64,000 nucleotides of DNA from Malaya genurostris (taxonomy: Eukaryota; Arthropoda; Insecta; Diptera; Culicidae), in the NCBI RefSeq assembly GCF_030247185.1, contig NC_080572.1, positions 159,427,580 through 159,491,579 on the forward strand. Direction: 5' to 3'. The translations under genes were made by a program, and so were the position numbers. Of this stretch, positions 45,011-60,002 are shown piece by piece. Each line of letters starts with the position of its first letter. Position 1 is the stretch's first letter. Below the pieces are notes generated by a model. That model saw nothing but the letters and a program-made list of their open reading frames with translations, was not told the DNA's origin and ran no database searches.

Positions 45011-47180
45011 TAATTCAGGACTTTCGTCAAATGAGATTATGCCCTATGTCGATACTCGATGCTATGTTGCACTCGCCAATTCTATATTATATAAGAAAAA
45101 TGTCGGAATGGATAAGATAAACTAAACTGAGATAAATTTGATTTTAAACTTACCTCATTAACTTCAACAGTGTTATAAGCGTCATTCTTTTCCATAAATT
45201 TCTATAAAATATCCCATAATTTATTTACAGTTCTACAATTTGTATGGTCTTGGTGAAAATGATCGTTTCATGCTTGCTTAATTTTTAGTTTGTTTCCCTC
45301 ATTGACCAATACATTATAAAGTACATGGTGTTTGTTGGGTCTTGTGGTTATATATCTGTTGACAACCCTAAGAAATAAACGATTATAATAAATCCCTTGA
45401 TATTTGTTCTACTAAAATTATTCTGTTCATATGTTTTGAAGAAAATGCGCAACAGTACATGTTAAATACAGAATCATGGAGTCACGGATTGTGTTTTGAT
45501 TGTGCCAAATATAGATCATACCGAATTCGTCATTCTGTATGTTTAAAACAGATGCATATTCATTACTGCTTGCGCATGTACAACGTTTACTAGTTGCGAA
45601 GAGAACCTTCAATTTTCTATGCAGACCAAAAATGAACCTTCTTTTATTATAATACTAGTTTGATTAGTGAATATGTTGATGTGTAAATTTTTACTGTTCT
45701 TCATTTCCCTCGGTACTATCTACAAAAATCATTTTTTGGTTAGCGTAGGCCTCCGTTTTTTTACAACAATCCACTCGACGGACCACACGGGAGTTGTCAT
45801 GATCAATTGTTTTCGACGGATCGGAGCTGATGTTTCACTCTGATGGTAGAATAATTATAATTCTAATCAATTTTTAAATTGCTCTGAAATGACGATCTTT
45901 TAGGCTTGTCATAATGGTTCATGTTGTAGTGAGGAGAGTTATGAATGGACTGGAAATACATGATATCAGTGTGCATATGCGTTTATTTGTCGCTTGCAGA
46001 CATACTAGTGTAGTGTAAAGCAAGGTTTCGTCTAGGTATGCGAGATAGGGCGAGTTCTGCTTTGATGTGTTTTGTGTATTCGTTTATGAGAATTCCTTTG
46101 AAAGGTTGTGACGACTGGTTTTTCGACTTTGTAAGTGTTGTGCACAGCTTTGCTGTGTGTATTGCTTTCTTTGGATTTGTAAAGTAGGCAAGTTTAACTC
46201 TATTTGCATAAGTTATTAGCATTGTCATGGTAAAACCACAAACTGTTGTCTTCAAAGCTCGATTTGATTGATTGCTAGGTTCGTTGGAAATCATTTCAGA
46301 ACATATTCGTTATACTTTTATCCATGTATATGTAAACTCGCATTATGAACATTTTTGTCTTCAGTTCACCGGTTTTTAGGTCAATACATATTACAAGTGC
46401 CTTGTACTGTCAAACTTTCAGTTTCATCAATTGTGTAATTTTAAATCGTTTAAAAAACTTCAATAAATTTGTGCATTTCTGTATAGAGCACGTCTAATAT
46501 AGATTTATAAGTTTTAAATCAAATTAAATTTCAAATTTAAATCAAAATTTATGGCAACTGAAAAATGAAAAAAAAATCGAAATGATCAGAAATTTATCAT
46601 TTAAATAATTTATGAATATTTTTTATCGAATACCTCATTTGAATTCCGGTAAGGGTTTTTTATATTCCGAAACTACTACTGGAAATACTAGTACTAGAAA
46701 CAGACTAACTAGTACGAGAAACAAATTCCATTCCATCGTATATGCTCGTTATAATATAATATGAAGAGCTAGCAATTGAAAAATCATGCGTCAATTCAAT
46801 GTAGTTTGCTGCTGCATCAGATATTATCTAATCAATTCATTGATTCCAGCACGATTTTAAAATCAGTTAATGTCACATGGACTGAGATTCGTTATTTTAT
46901 TGTATCAGATCGATAAGTAACACGCGACTTGCGTAGCTTGGTAGTTGGTCATGATTGTTGATACATTTTAAAACGTTTATCCTTACAAATCCTAAGTTTT
47001 CGAGAAGATTCAGAAACGATATAGCTGAATTGTTGCTTGATTGTCAGTTGCTCATCGAGAAAAATGTGAAGATCTTTAACGCACGTCGTCCTGACTATTG
47101 GAGATCCTTCCAAAAAGTATTCATTCCACTAACAGCTCCAGGTAAAAAATAGTGAAAATGAAATAGTTTTTTTTTCTTCC
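45011..47180. other. unassigned AT-rich sequence
   Basis: Small frames at 45427-45612, 45983-46294 and 46955-47152 show no recognisable domain. No further structure is seen. Confidence 0.4.
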
Positions 47181-47199
47181 CTTTCATACGGTTCACTTT

Positions 47200-47590
47200 A
47201 CACTAATCGGCAAAGACCAGCAACTGTCGTTGCAAAAAAGCTATATCTTCTAGGCTTCGGATATAATAATAGATCTTAACGTTATCAGTAGGTGATAGAC
47301 GAGGGCCCTCCAGTGAAAAATTGTTGAAGTACAGTGAGAATACTAAAGGCCCGAGATGGCTACCCTGTGGAATTCCGAACGACGCCATAAACTCATTGGA
47401 ATCGTGACCGTCGATTTGCGTTGCTTAGCGACGACCTAAAAGGTATGATTGCAGCCATCGATGGATGGTCGATCCGAATCCAAGTCTCTAATTTAGCAAT
47501 CGTGATATCATCATGTTTTCTTCTGATTGACCAATAGCAGTTCCAGGGTGGCAAGTGACCGGGGAAAAGTTGGGAATTTGATTTCACCGG
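47200..47590 (-). pseudogene. CR1-like reverse transcriptase fragment
   Basis: Minus-strand frames contain HRWLQSYLLGRR (about 47450), then FGIPQGSHLGPLVFSLYFNN and SLEDIAFLQRQL. It covers the same RT region as 12273-13388 and 32812-33801 but is short. The catalytic FADD box is replaced by SPTDNVKIYY. It is the oldest copy of the family in the window. Confidence 0.75.
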
Positions 47591-51220
<3,630 letters not shown>

Positions 51221-51221
51221 C

Positions 51222-52505
51222 CTTTTTTAATCCACGTAGTGGTGTAATGCCTTTCTCAAATAACTCATGTTTTCATTAATATTAAGGCAATCTTCAAAAA
51301 ACTTGTTTTTGAATATTGAATAAGAACCAAAAAGTTTGTTTATGCATACACTAGCATAACATGTTTAATTTTGAACAGTTTTGACCCAAATGAAAAGGAA
51401 TTGTTTGTTTTTTTTTTGCATAATCGCTCTAAATCACTATTTCAACTTTAAACACATCTCACTCTGTTTTTCCTGTATCGGAAGTGAGATCCGAACAAAT
51501 GTCAAAAGCAGTCTATTTGTATAGACGTTTTCCCTTTTAGTTCAGTCTAAGTTTGTGAAAGTCGACCCAGCTGTTTCTGAGAAAATTAAGATTTACGTGT
51601 TTGAGTTTTCGTCCATTATTTTTGGTACTGCCGGAACCGGGAGCTGAGAACCGGTATAACTAAAATCGGTTTGTTTGGGCAGCTAACAAAAACAGTTTTG
51701 AATGAAATTTAGAAGAATTTTTACTTTTTTGCATTATCGCACTATATGACGGGTTGCAATTTCCTGTATTTTTCGAAAAAAAGAGGGTGGATCTGGATAA
51801 AATTTTGCATTAACTTATGGAAACATAATACATTTCATTTGAATCTGAGTTTTTGAAGATCGGTTTAGACGTTTCTGAGAAATTTTAGTGATTTTCGGTT
51901 TGGAGCACACGAACACTTTTTCGGAACAAGGAACGATGATCCGGTATACCTACATAATTAGATAATTATACGGCTATTTCAAGGTATTTGGCTCGATTTT
52001 TCCGTGTCGTATAACTGCACGTTCCTGAAAATGAAATTTTCATACTTATCAGCCTGTAATTGCGGAAATTGGCAATCTTTTATTTGAACCTGAGCTCGTG
52101 AAAAGCGGATGAGCGGTCTCTAAGAAAATCGAGTGCTTTTTTAGCGCATATTGCACAATTTACCCTATAACTCCGGAACCAAAAGTCGGATGCATATAAA
52201 ATTCAATAGCCGGTTAGGGGACTATAAATTCTTAAATTTGAATCCAAGCTGAAGAAAATCAGTTAAGCGGCCTCTGAGTAAATCGAGTGCACTTTTTTGC
52301 ACATTTTGCCCTGTTACATTTGAATCTAGGTTTGTGAAAATGGGTCAAGTCATCTGATAAAATCGAGTGCACATTTTTGTTACATACACAGACGTTACGT
52401 ACTCGACGAACTGAGTCGAATGGTATATGACATTCGGCCCTCAGGGCCTTGGTTCAAAAGTCGATTTTTACAGTGATTTCATAACCTTTCTATATGAGAA
52501 AGATA
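51222..52505 (+). repeat. non-autonomous repeat T, copy 3
   Basis: Starts CCTTTTTTAATCCACGTAGTG then AATGCCTTTCTCA, and ends GACGAACTGAGTCGAATGG ... AACCTTTCTATATGAGAAAG. Sub-repeats around CCGGAACC (about 51640, 52175) are strongly diverged. Orientation is the same as copy 1. Confidence 0.78.
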
Positions 52506-55500
52506 AAACCGGTTTGTTTTGAATTGTAAATTCTATATTTTATAGGCTTCCATCCACATACATCAGCAAAAAAAATCTTGTATTGAGGCTTTCCAAATTG
52601 TCCCCCTAATTTCATCTTGTTGGTTTGAACATCTGGTACGAATGCCGAGAAAATAACATCAACAATATGAAAGGACGCCACATGATGCATTTCATTTTGG
52701 GGTGATCTGATCGGTACAGTCGGCTCAAAACGTGGATACGATGCGTGCCCAAACATCAGTTGTGCTGCTTTCAAAACGCACACCTAGTTGTTTTTCCGGG
52801 GGTTAAAGCTGAAGTTTGTATGGGGTGCATTTCCGTAGGCAGGATTATACCACAGTGAAATTGATGTTGCGCATGTTCGATCCTCAGTTACGCCATCTCT
52901 TTACCGCGCTTTTCGTATGCTGGTTTCCCCATCTCGTCCTAATGCTTCGAAAAATGAATATGCTTTTCTTCTCGTACCCTACACATGGAGAGAGCTATTC
53001 AAACATGGAAGAGGGGTTGCAACTCTAGTATGGATCTCTACAAAACCGTAACGGATTGTAAGGGTAACTATTTTATTTTACTATTGGGGGAATTGATCGA
53101 AATTTTCGGATATACCTGATGTAAGTTGTGTATTAGGAAAGCAATCTTTTGTAGTTCGTATTTCAGTGAGAAGTTCTAAAGTTTAACAATTCGTTTCTTT
53201 CACTCCATGAAAAAAGTTGTGGAATATTTAGAAGTAAGTTAATATTGAAAGTGTAAACTCATTTTTCGTTAATTTTTGAGCTCAGTTCTTTAATTTATTG
53301 TTTAATTGGTATGGTCTAATTCATTTTTGCGTTACATATATGTTCATACAAGCGGGACAAGAAGGTACAAAGTAGTTCCCCAATATAATGAAATATATTT
53401 TCCATTTCATTTCACACCGATAGTTTTTGCTTGCAAGATCGTAGTCAACTTGATTTTGTTGATGCTTACTCTGTATTGAAAAAGCCGCCTAGTCTATTCC
53501 TAGCACAACACACACTTGGCAGCGATGAAAGCGCGTTGTATCTATTTGCCACATACTAAACTTTAAGCTACCACAGAAAAAAAGGCAATAAGGGGAGAAA
53601 TTTCCCCGAAACCTACGCTCGACTGGAATTTCGTTTCTTCTTTCATGCATTTTTTTCATTTCTCCTGGCTCCGGTCGTCTTCTTTTCCATTATGCCTGCA
53701 TGAGACGAGCGAGAAAAGCGACCTGATCCAGACGTCGCTTTCCCCGCCCTAGTCTTTTGGACCAGTATTCCTGTCCGTTTTACTGCTTTTGAAACGGACA
53801 TGCTCTTCCTTACTTGTTTCAGCTTTAGCTTGAACATGCTGCGATAACTCTAACCGGGATATCCAGAACAGATGAGACCACATTGCCTGTTTCAATCGTG
53901 TGTTTTTTGTACTGGTGAAATATAAGCTCTTTTCTTGTTTGATAGGTTGTGTACTGCTTGAATGAATTTTCACTCCCCTTCGGTTTCCGCTGAACTATGG
54001 TTCGTAGCGGAAATGTTGGTTAGATGTCTAACGCTTGCTAAGCTCGATGATAACCATTGGCATTGAAATAAGGTTTTCTCTATTATTCATCTAGTCAATA
54101 TCTAGAACCGGCAAAGAAAAACAATTTAATGAGATATATTGAATTCTTGATTTTTATATATTTATTTTTCGTTAATGAGCAACTATTTCAATCAAATGTT
54201 TAAAAACTCAACGCTTACTCTAGTGCATGAGAACTCTTGATTTGAGTTAATTTCGCTCAATCCGATACTCAAATTTTGACATATCGATACAGTTTATGAA
54301 TTTGAGCGTCATCGATCATTAATTACGCAATACAATGAATTATCACCTTACAAAACGTGTACTGTTCACATGGGTTTCAAATAGTTAATAGTTGAGTTAC
54401 ATGTTACATGTGCATCTATTCGCAAAACCTCTGCTATTGTAATAAATTTACTAATTTCGTCTGGATGCTGAAGCCCAACACAAACTGGATTTTACAATAC
54501 TCTGCCTTGACACGAATGCTGGTGTTCAAGGCTCAATACGATCTACATGATAAGGGGTTTGAACATTATTGACATATGGCTTAAATAGGTATCAAAGTTC
54601 ACAATCCGTACAGTGACAAAATAGTTTATATTGAACTGTCATGCAACTAAGCAGTAGAAAACTACTAGACTACTACTTTTTCTGGGTAGCGTCGAAACGC
54701 AATGATCTACAATTTTGTAATCTAAGTAAAATCGCGACTTTCACATTACATAAATATCGCTACCAATTTGAACAATGATATTTGTTAAGATCAAAGTGTC
54801 ACTCATTAGTAACTCAGATTAATAGTAGTATAAAAAGATAAATTATTATAAAATGGTTTAAATAACGGGCACATAATGACATTTGATTTAATCCTTATGT
54901 CGATAAACTAGAGCCTACTACGTATAATCCTACGTACGTTCTGCTGTGTAAGAGTTGAAATGATGCAGTCTCTTTCTGTTTCAGGTAGAAGCCATTTGCG
55001 TTGCTGATTGCGGACCCAGAAATATTCTTGTCCCCTTCATTTAACTCCTCTTGTTGGCCCCTTTCAGTTGCCTCCTACGTTGCATTTTTCTTCAAATACC
55101 GATCGTTTCTCTGTCCTCAGTAGTATACTTAGGGCAAAGCTCACACATACAAACAGTTCTTGCCGTTTTCATGTAAAAACGGTAGGTGTGCAGAGGGTTT
55201 TATTTCTGAAGTGTACGTAGTTATACTACACGGCCTCCCTACTGTGATGGAAATATTTTATAAGCTTCATATTTTCATGCTCTGAGTCAGTGCGAAAGAG
55301 CAGCTGCAAAGCACAGCAAGAGAGTGGTATGCAGAGGAGAGTAGAGTATTCACAACAAAATCAACAAAAAGTGCTGGACATACGGATAGAAATCGCGTTT
55401 TCATCTGCAAATGTATTGTAGGCATATATACATGTGCATTTTTTGCTATCGACTTTTTTTTATTGATCTGCACACCACCCTAGCATACCGCATATCCTAA

Positions 55501-57648
55501 TACATATTCTTTTGCTGTGGGTGTTAACAAGAGATCAGTGATGCCGGCAAACTTCGAACCTACAAAGTGCTCAAACGTATATGATTGCAATAGGAGTAAT
55601 TTATATAATAATAATAGTCTAATACTTCCAATAGAAATCTGGAAACAGTACAATTGACAGTGCTACTAGAATCAGATTGTGTCTGAAGAGGATATTCTAA
55701 AATATTCTAAAAATCCCTTTGCTTTATCCGAACTATGAATGATTAAGTAAATTTTATAGACTCAACAAAAGGGTCATGTTCCTAAAATAATGATAGCTTC
55801 TAAATATTGTTTTTGTCCAGAATTTGTTCCTGGAAAACTTTCTAAATCAGTCAAAATTTACAGTTAAAACATGACTGGTCAATCTTGAAGAAATTAATCA
55901 GGGGCTAACGTTTTTTTTTATGTTTATTTCTGGAATGGCATGGCAGCCCTGTTTTCTATGTACAAATGTGTTTTCCCGTGTGTCCCGATAATGCTCTTCC
56001 CTGCATGTGGTGGTTGCTCCTAGCTCCCCTAATGTAGTTTGTCTGTTCGTGAGAGTCGATTAACCACTCTGCCGCAGCTGCTGTTAGCTGTATTGCTGGT
56101 AATCGAAGTAGTCATCATCGCGTCGTCGTTGTTTTTGGTTGGCTTCGGCGTGTTCATCGTCGAAGCATCTACAGGAGAAGAAAAGAAAGAGAAGAATATT
56201 GTAGAAAGAAGTGTGAATTCCCCGTGACTACTAAGATATTTCCGCCGCACACATTGTTTGCTTCTATCGCGGGCTTTCAGTTGCGACGAGCATTTTCCGT
56301 TCAGGGTGCCATTGCCATAAAACTTAGTGAGTGCTTTAGAGTACGAAGCTGTAACGAAAAGGAACAATTTATCGCGATAGGCCAGAAAATTGTAAAACGC
56401 CTATGTGTGCGATGCTTTTTCCTGAAATCGTGTGCCTGCATGCTTGCTTTATAACTGAAGAGTAGCACATACTAGAGAGGATGATTTGGTGCGCTTAAGT
56501 GGGTCGCCATTTTCTTCAAGTTTTCCATTCATCGTGGTGGATGGAAAATAGCAATTCCTTTGTGAACCTGGAAAACAAAGTAAGCGAATAATGATTATTG
56601 TTTAAATTTTTGGGACTTGTTTTTGTTTTGAAAACATGATTAATCAGAAACCATTTCATTATAAGCAAAGATCGGCACGCGTATGAAATATTTTCGTTTC
56701 TCCTCGTTTTGTTATGGCCAATGAAGCTGCGGTGCAAATACCTTTATGTGGGTCACGTAAATAAGTGGAAGCATTTTTGTACTTTTTCTTCCCACCTCAC
56801 TTCGTATTTTAATTTAAAATAAGTTCATCGTATTTGTTAATGGTATTACGGAGCAGTCGTCCCATAGTTTTGCAGTTTACATTTTTTTTCTCAAGGCCAT
56901 GTATATAACCATTTCTATTCCAAATTGTGCATAATGTTATTTTATTTTTGGAATCGATTACACGAATTAACATTGATGATTAGTTGATATCATTTTTTGC
57001 AGACAAAAGATTAAAATGCGTCATTGCTACCTTGAATTTAAGCTTGTTCATGTTCTCCCTTGCGATTGAACTTGCAAGATCGCATGTAGGAGGTGACTTT
57101 TTTTTACTGTTGGTCTTGTTCATACATTTTCCATAGCCTTCGTTTGCTGTTGGTAGATGGCAAAGCAGTCATTGTACACACACTAGGATGTAAATCAGTT
57201 GACAATAGTATGTGTGAGAGCTATGTTAATTGTAGAGGCATTGAGTGGAAAATAAATTAAGAACTTTTCACGATAGTGCGTAGATTTGGTGATTTACTTG
57301 ATCTACGTTACATGAATGGTGCCAGGAGTAATTAAGTGCGTTTGAGCGAATAAGTCATTTTTATATAGTGAGAATATTTGGAAACGTTTTATCTTATCAG
57401 TCCATTACTAATATATCGTTATCTAAGTAGGCCTTCAGACAACTATATATCTGGATGTATGCATTTCTCTTCAGTTTATAGCCTTTTCGTTTATCACACT
57501 CGATGTCGGAAGTTACCAGAATATTCAAGAATATTTATTTTCACACCGGCATAACAGGAACAGCACAAAAAATACAAATATTAATAACTCATTCAATAGT
57601 TTTTTAATGTATATGAAACTTGAACAAAACTTTCATCTTATTTTCAGA
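52506..57648. other. non-coding sequence upstream of the lola coding exons
   Basis: No coding exon is recognised. Frames such as 52490-52783 (minus) and 56029-56367 (minus) lack known domains. The stretch is probably 5' flank or a 5' UTR intron of lola, since the first coding exon opens with a splice acceptor. Transposon remnants are sparse here, in contrast with the left half of the window. Confidence 0.4.
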
Positions 57649-57850
57649 ACCAACAAATATAAACAGCAACAACACAATGGATGATGATCAGCAGTTCTGT
57701 CTTCGATGGAACAATCACCAGAGCACACTCATCTCCGTGTTCGACACACTGTTGGAGAATGGAACACTGGTTGATTGCACCTTGGCGGCTGAAGGGAAAT
57801 TCTTGAAGGCCCACAAAGTTGTTCTCTCAGCATGTAGTCCGTACTTTGCG
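57649..57850 (+). other. lola: lola coding exon 1 with start codon
   Basis: Follows a TTATTTTCAG acceptor, so a 5' UTR exon lies upstream. Twenty-eight untranslated bases precede the ATG at 57677 (context ACACAATGG). It codes for residues 1-58 and the first part of the BTB fold (LVDCTLAAEGKFLKAHKVVL), and ends at GCG before GTATGA. Confidence 0.93.
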
Positions 57851-60002
57851 GTATGATTATTCTGCAGAGACTGTACTTAATTCAGATGGAACTAACACAA
57901 ATGCACCTTTCTGTTAACAGGCACTACTCTCACAACAATACGATAAGCACCCCATCTTCATACTCAAAGATGTAAAATTTCAAGAGCTCCGCGCCATGAT
58001 GGACTACATGTACCGTGGCGAAGTCAATATCTCACAAGATCAGCTGGCTGCACTTTTGAAAGCGGCCGAGTCCCTGCAGATCAAAGGTCTGTCTGACAAT
58101 CGGGGTTCGTCCTCTAACACACCATCACAGCAGAAGCAGCAGCAGAGTGAAGCCTCAGCTATTAAAACGCTACCGCCACCCGTACCTGTAAATAAGGTAA
58201 TTTAGTTTCGACAGAAAAAAACTGCGACCTATACAATGTTTTCTTTTTTTACCGAAGGCTTCAGGTTTAACTATCGAAAATAAAAGGCCTTTGAAACCAG
58301 AATTACTCGATTCAGACGTGTCTGGATCGCGAGAAGGCTCTACTAGTCCCACATCCCGAAAGCGTAAAAAAATTCGGCGAAGAAGTGTTGATACCAACAA
58401 TCTAATAGGTAAGTTTACATTCTTCTTGCTGATTTCGACGTACAATTTTCCTCAGTTTTATGTGCGTAATAAGCCTTGTTATCATATTTGTTCATGTTCT
58501 ACCTATTTCGAAAATGTTATCAGTTTCCACTGATATGAAGCGAGCAATTCTGCGATCACGTGGTATGTTTTCCATTTTTTACATCTTCGTATTGAATTCA
58601 ACGACATAATCGAAAGGCTTCATTGACTGGTTTAAGTTTTGATTAATAATCAGTTCCATGATTTCTATTCTGTCGTAGATGATATTTCAAAGCATTTTTT
58701 TCAATGTCATTAGGTCGATCGAAAATTCTTTTTATAATTGTTAAATGAACTAATTTCTCACAAGCTTTCCGCCAAATATGTCTGTTAATATAGTTATTTG
58801 TGCATTCATGACTTTGTTTTTTTAAATACGTAACGGATTTGAAATAAATCTGTAAAAATAAAAATACAATGAAAGAAAGAGAGAGAGACATCTTTGATAG
58901 ATATAAATATGTGTTACCAAAGCTTTTATAACCAATATTGTTGATTGAAATAAAAAAAATGGTAAATCTAAAATAAAGTTCAACTTATGCGCGGAACGTA
59001 AAAGTGAAATCATATTTCTTGGCATATCGACTACTTGTTCAGGCAGCCATAATCATTACTATCCGAGGGTAACACATTCATTCAACATTATTTTGTACGT
59101 CGATTGAATGTTTGTTCCACGTTGTATGGATGTAATTTTTCAAATAAAACAAATGAGACCCGGTGTATAGTTCTACTAAAAACGATTAATCTTTTTTTCA
59201 TTCTATCATTGCAGATAATCATGACCAGCATTCAAATTCCTCATCACATTCAATGCACACCTCCTTGCAACCACAAGCGTTGGCTCTGACGGCATCGTCA
59301 ACTGTGGCCAGTGTTCCCGCAACCAACAACGCTGCTACCTCCCTGTCATCATCAGTTACGACACCCTCAATCAGTGCGAATGTGTTGACCACGTCCGCTG
59401 CGGCGACAGCAGCTGCTCTAAAAAAGACTGACTCCGTTCAACAGCAGCAAGTTGCCGAAGCTTTAAAGCTACAGCTTGTGAAACATAATCAAAGTCAGCA
59501 GCAGCAACAAGCGCAACAGCAACAACAAACACAACAACAGACACATCACACGGACGATGATGAACGTAGCGGAACGGAACAAGATGATGGTCATGGTGAG
59601 GAAGACTCGGATGATATGGATGAACCGCAATCTAAGCGTCTACCACATGGGACTGCGGGAACAGTAGAAGGTCCAGATGGTAAAGTAATCAATAAATCTG
59701 AGTTAATGATCGAACCAAAAAACGAATACGATGACGGTCAAGACGAAAACGTGGAAGATTTAACGCTAGATGAGGAGGAATTGCTGGACGATCTGGACCA
59801 GGCAGGACCCAGTCACGGTGGCGAAGGATCTAGTCAAGGTATGATTTTGCTGTTTTGTTCTGGTAAAATACAAATCTGATTCCTTGTTCATTACATCAAT
59901 TTTATTCAGCAGGCTATGCACAATGGCAAATGGAACGGGAACAAAGCGAAGCGTTTATGGCTGCTCAGGACGCTGTCGGTGGACAACATCGAGACGCACA
60001 AG
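57677..60002 (+). CDS. lola: lola, common N-terminal coding region (five exons), partial
   Basis: Exons: 57677-57850, 57921-58196, 58258-58408, 59215-59838, 59913-60002, joined at GT-AG sites with consistent phases (0, 0, 1, 1), 438 codons in all. The N-terminus is a BTB domain (about residues 1-120) starting MDDDQQFCLRWNNHQSTLI and nearly identical to Drosophila Lola. A basic motif (SRKRKKIRRRS) and a Q-rich, acidic region ending in a conserved NVEDLTLDEEELLDDLDQ segment follow. Lola is a nuclear transcription regulator of axon guidance and cell fate, and the BTB domain dimerises. The last exon ends in split phase at a GTAAGC donor that joins alternative 3' exons, mostly with zinc fingers, which lie beyond the window. 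Confidence 0.95.
57921..58196 (+). other. lola: lola coding exon 2, end of BTB domain
   Basis: Residues 59-150: ALLSQQYDKHPIFILKD, then MMDYMYRGEVNISQDQLAAL and AAESLQIKGLSDN complete the BTB. A Q/S-rich linker follows (SQQKQQQSEAS) and the exon ends PVNK before GTAATT. A second possible donor (CCTGTAAAT) lies about ten bases earlier. Confidence 0.93.
58258..58408 (+). other. lola: lola coding exon 3, basic motif
   Basis: Residues about 151-201. Acceptor is TTTACCGAAG; a nearby CTTCAG at 58265 would put the frame on a stop, so 58258 is preferred. It codes for IENKRPLKPELLDSDVSGSR and SRKRKKIRRRS, a likely nuclear-localisation signal conserved with fly Lola. It ends in split phase at GTAAGT. 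Confidence 0.9.
59215..59838 (+). other. lola: lola coding exon 4, Q-rich and acidic region
   Basis: Residues about 201-409, after the acceptor CATTGCAG. Begins NHDQHSNSSSHSM, passes through an alanine/serine-rich segment, a poly-Q stretch and an acidic run (DDDERSGTEQDD), then the conserved IEPKNEYDDGQDENVEDL. The low-complexity parts are expected to vary between species. The donor is AAGGTATGA. Confidence 0.93.
59913..60002 (+). other. lola: lola coding exon 5, last common exon
   Basis: Codes for GYAQWQMEREQSEAFMAAQD to the split codon after DAQ. The acceptor is doubled (TTCAGCAG, NAGNAG type), so the exon may start at 59910 with one extra alanine codon. It ends at AAGGTAAGC. In Drosophila the equivalent exon is joined to many different 3' exons, partly by trans-splicing. 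Confidence 0.9.

Noticed and set aside
52490..52783. Minus-strand frame of 97 codons (ends in repeat T)
   Set aside because: It shows no known domain, and its C-terminus runs into repeat T; it could be a decayed coding piece but cannot be supported.
53643..53973. Basic, lysine/arginine-rich minus-strand frames
   Set aside because: They overlap in two frames and have no homologue that I recognise; composition alone is not evidence.
57677..58196. BTB gene as pipsqueak instead of lola
   Set aside because: The start MDDDQQFCLRWNNHQ and the later SGSREGS and NVEDLTLDEE segments match Lola; pipsqueak has a different BTB sequence.
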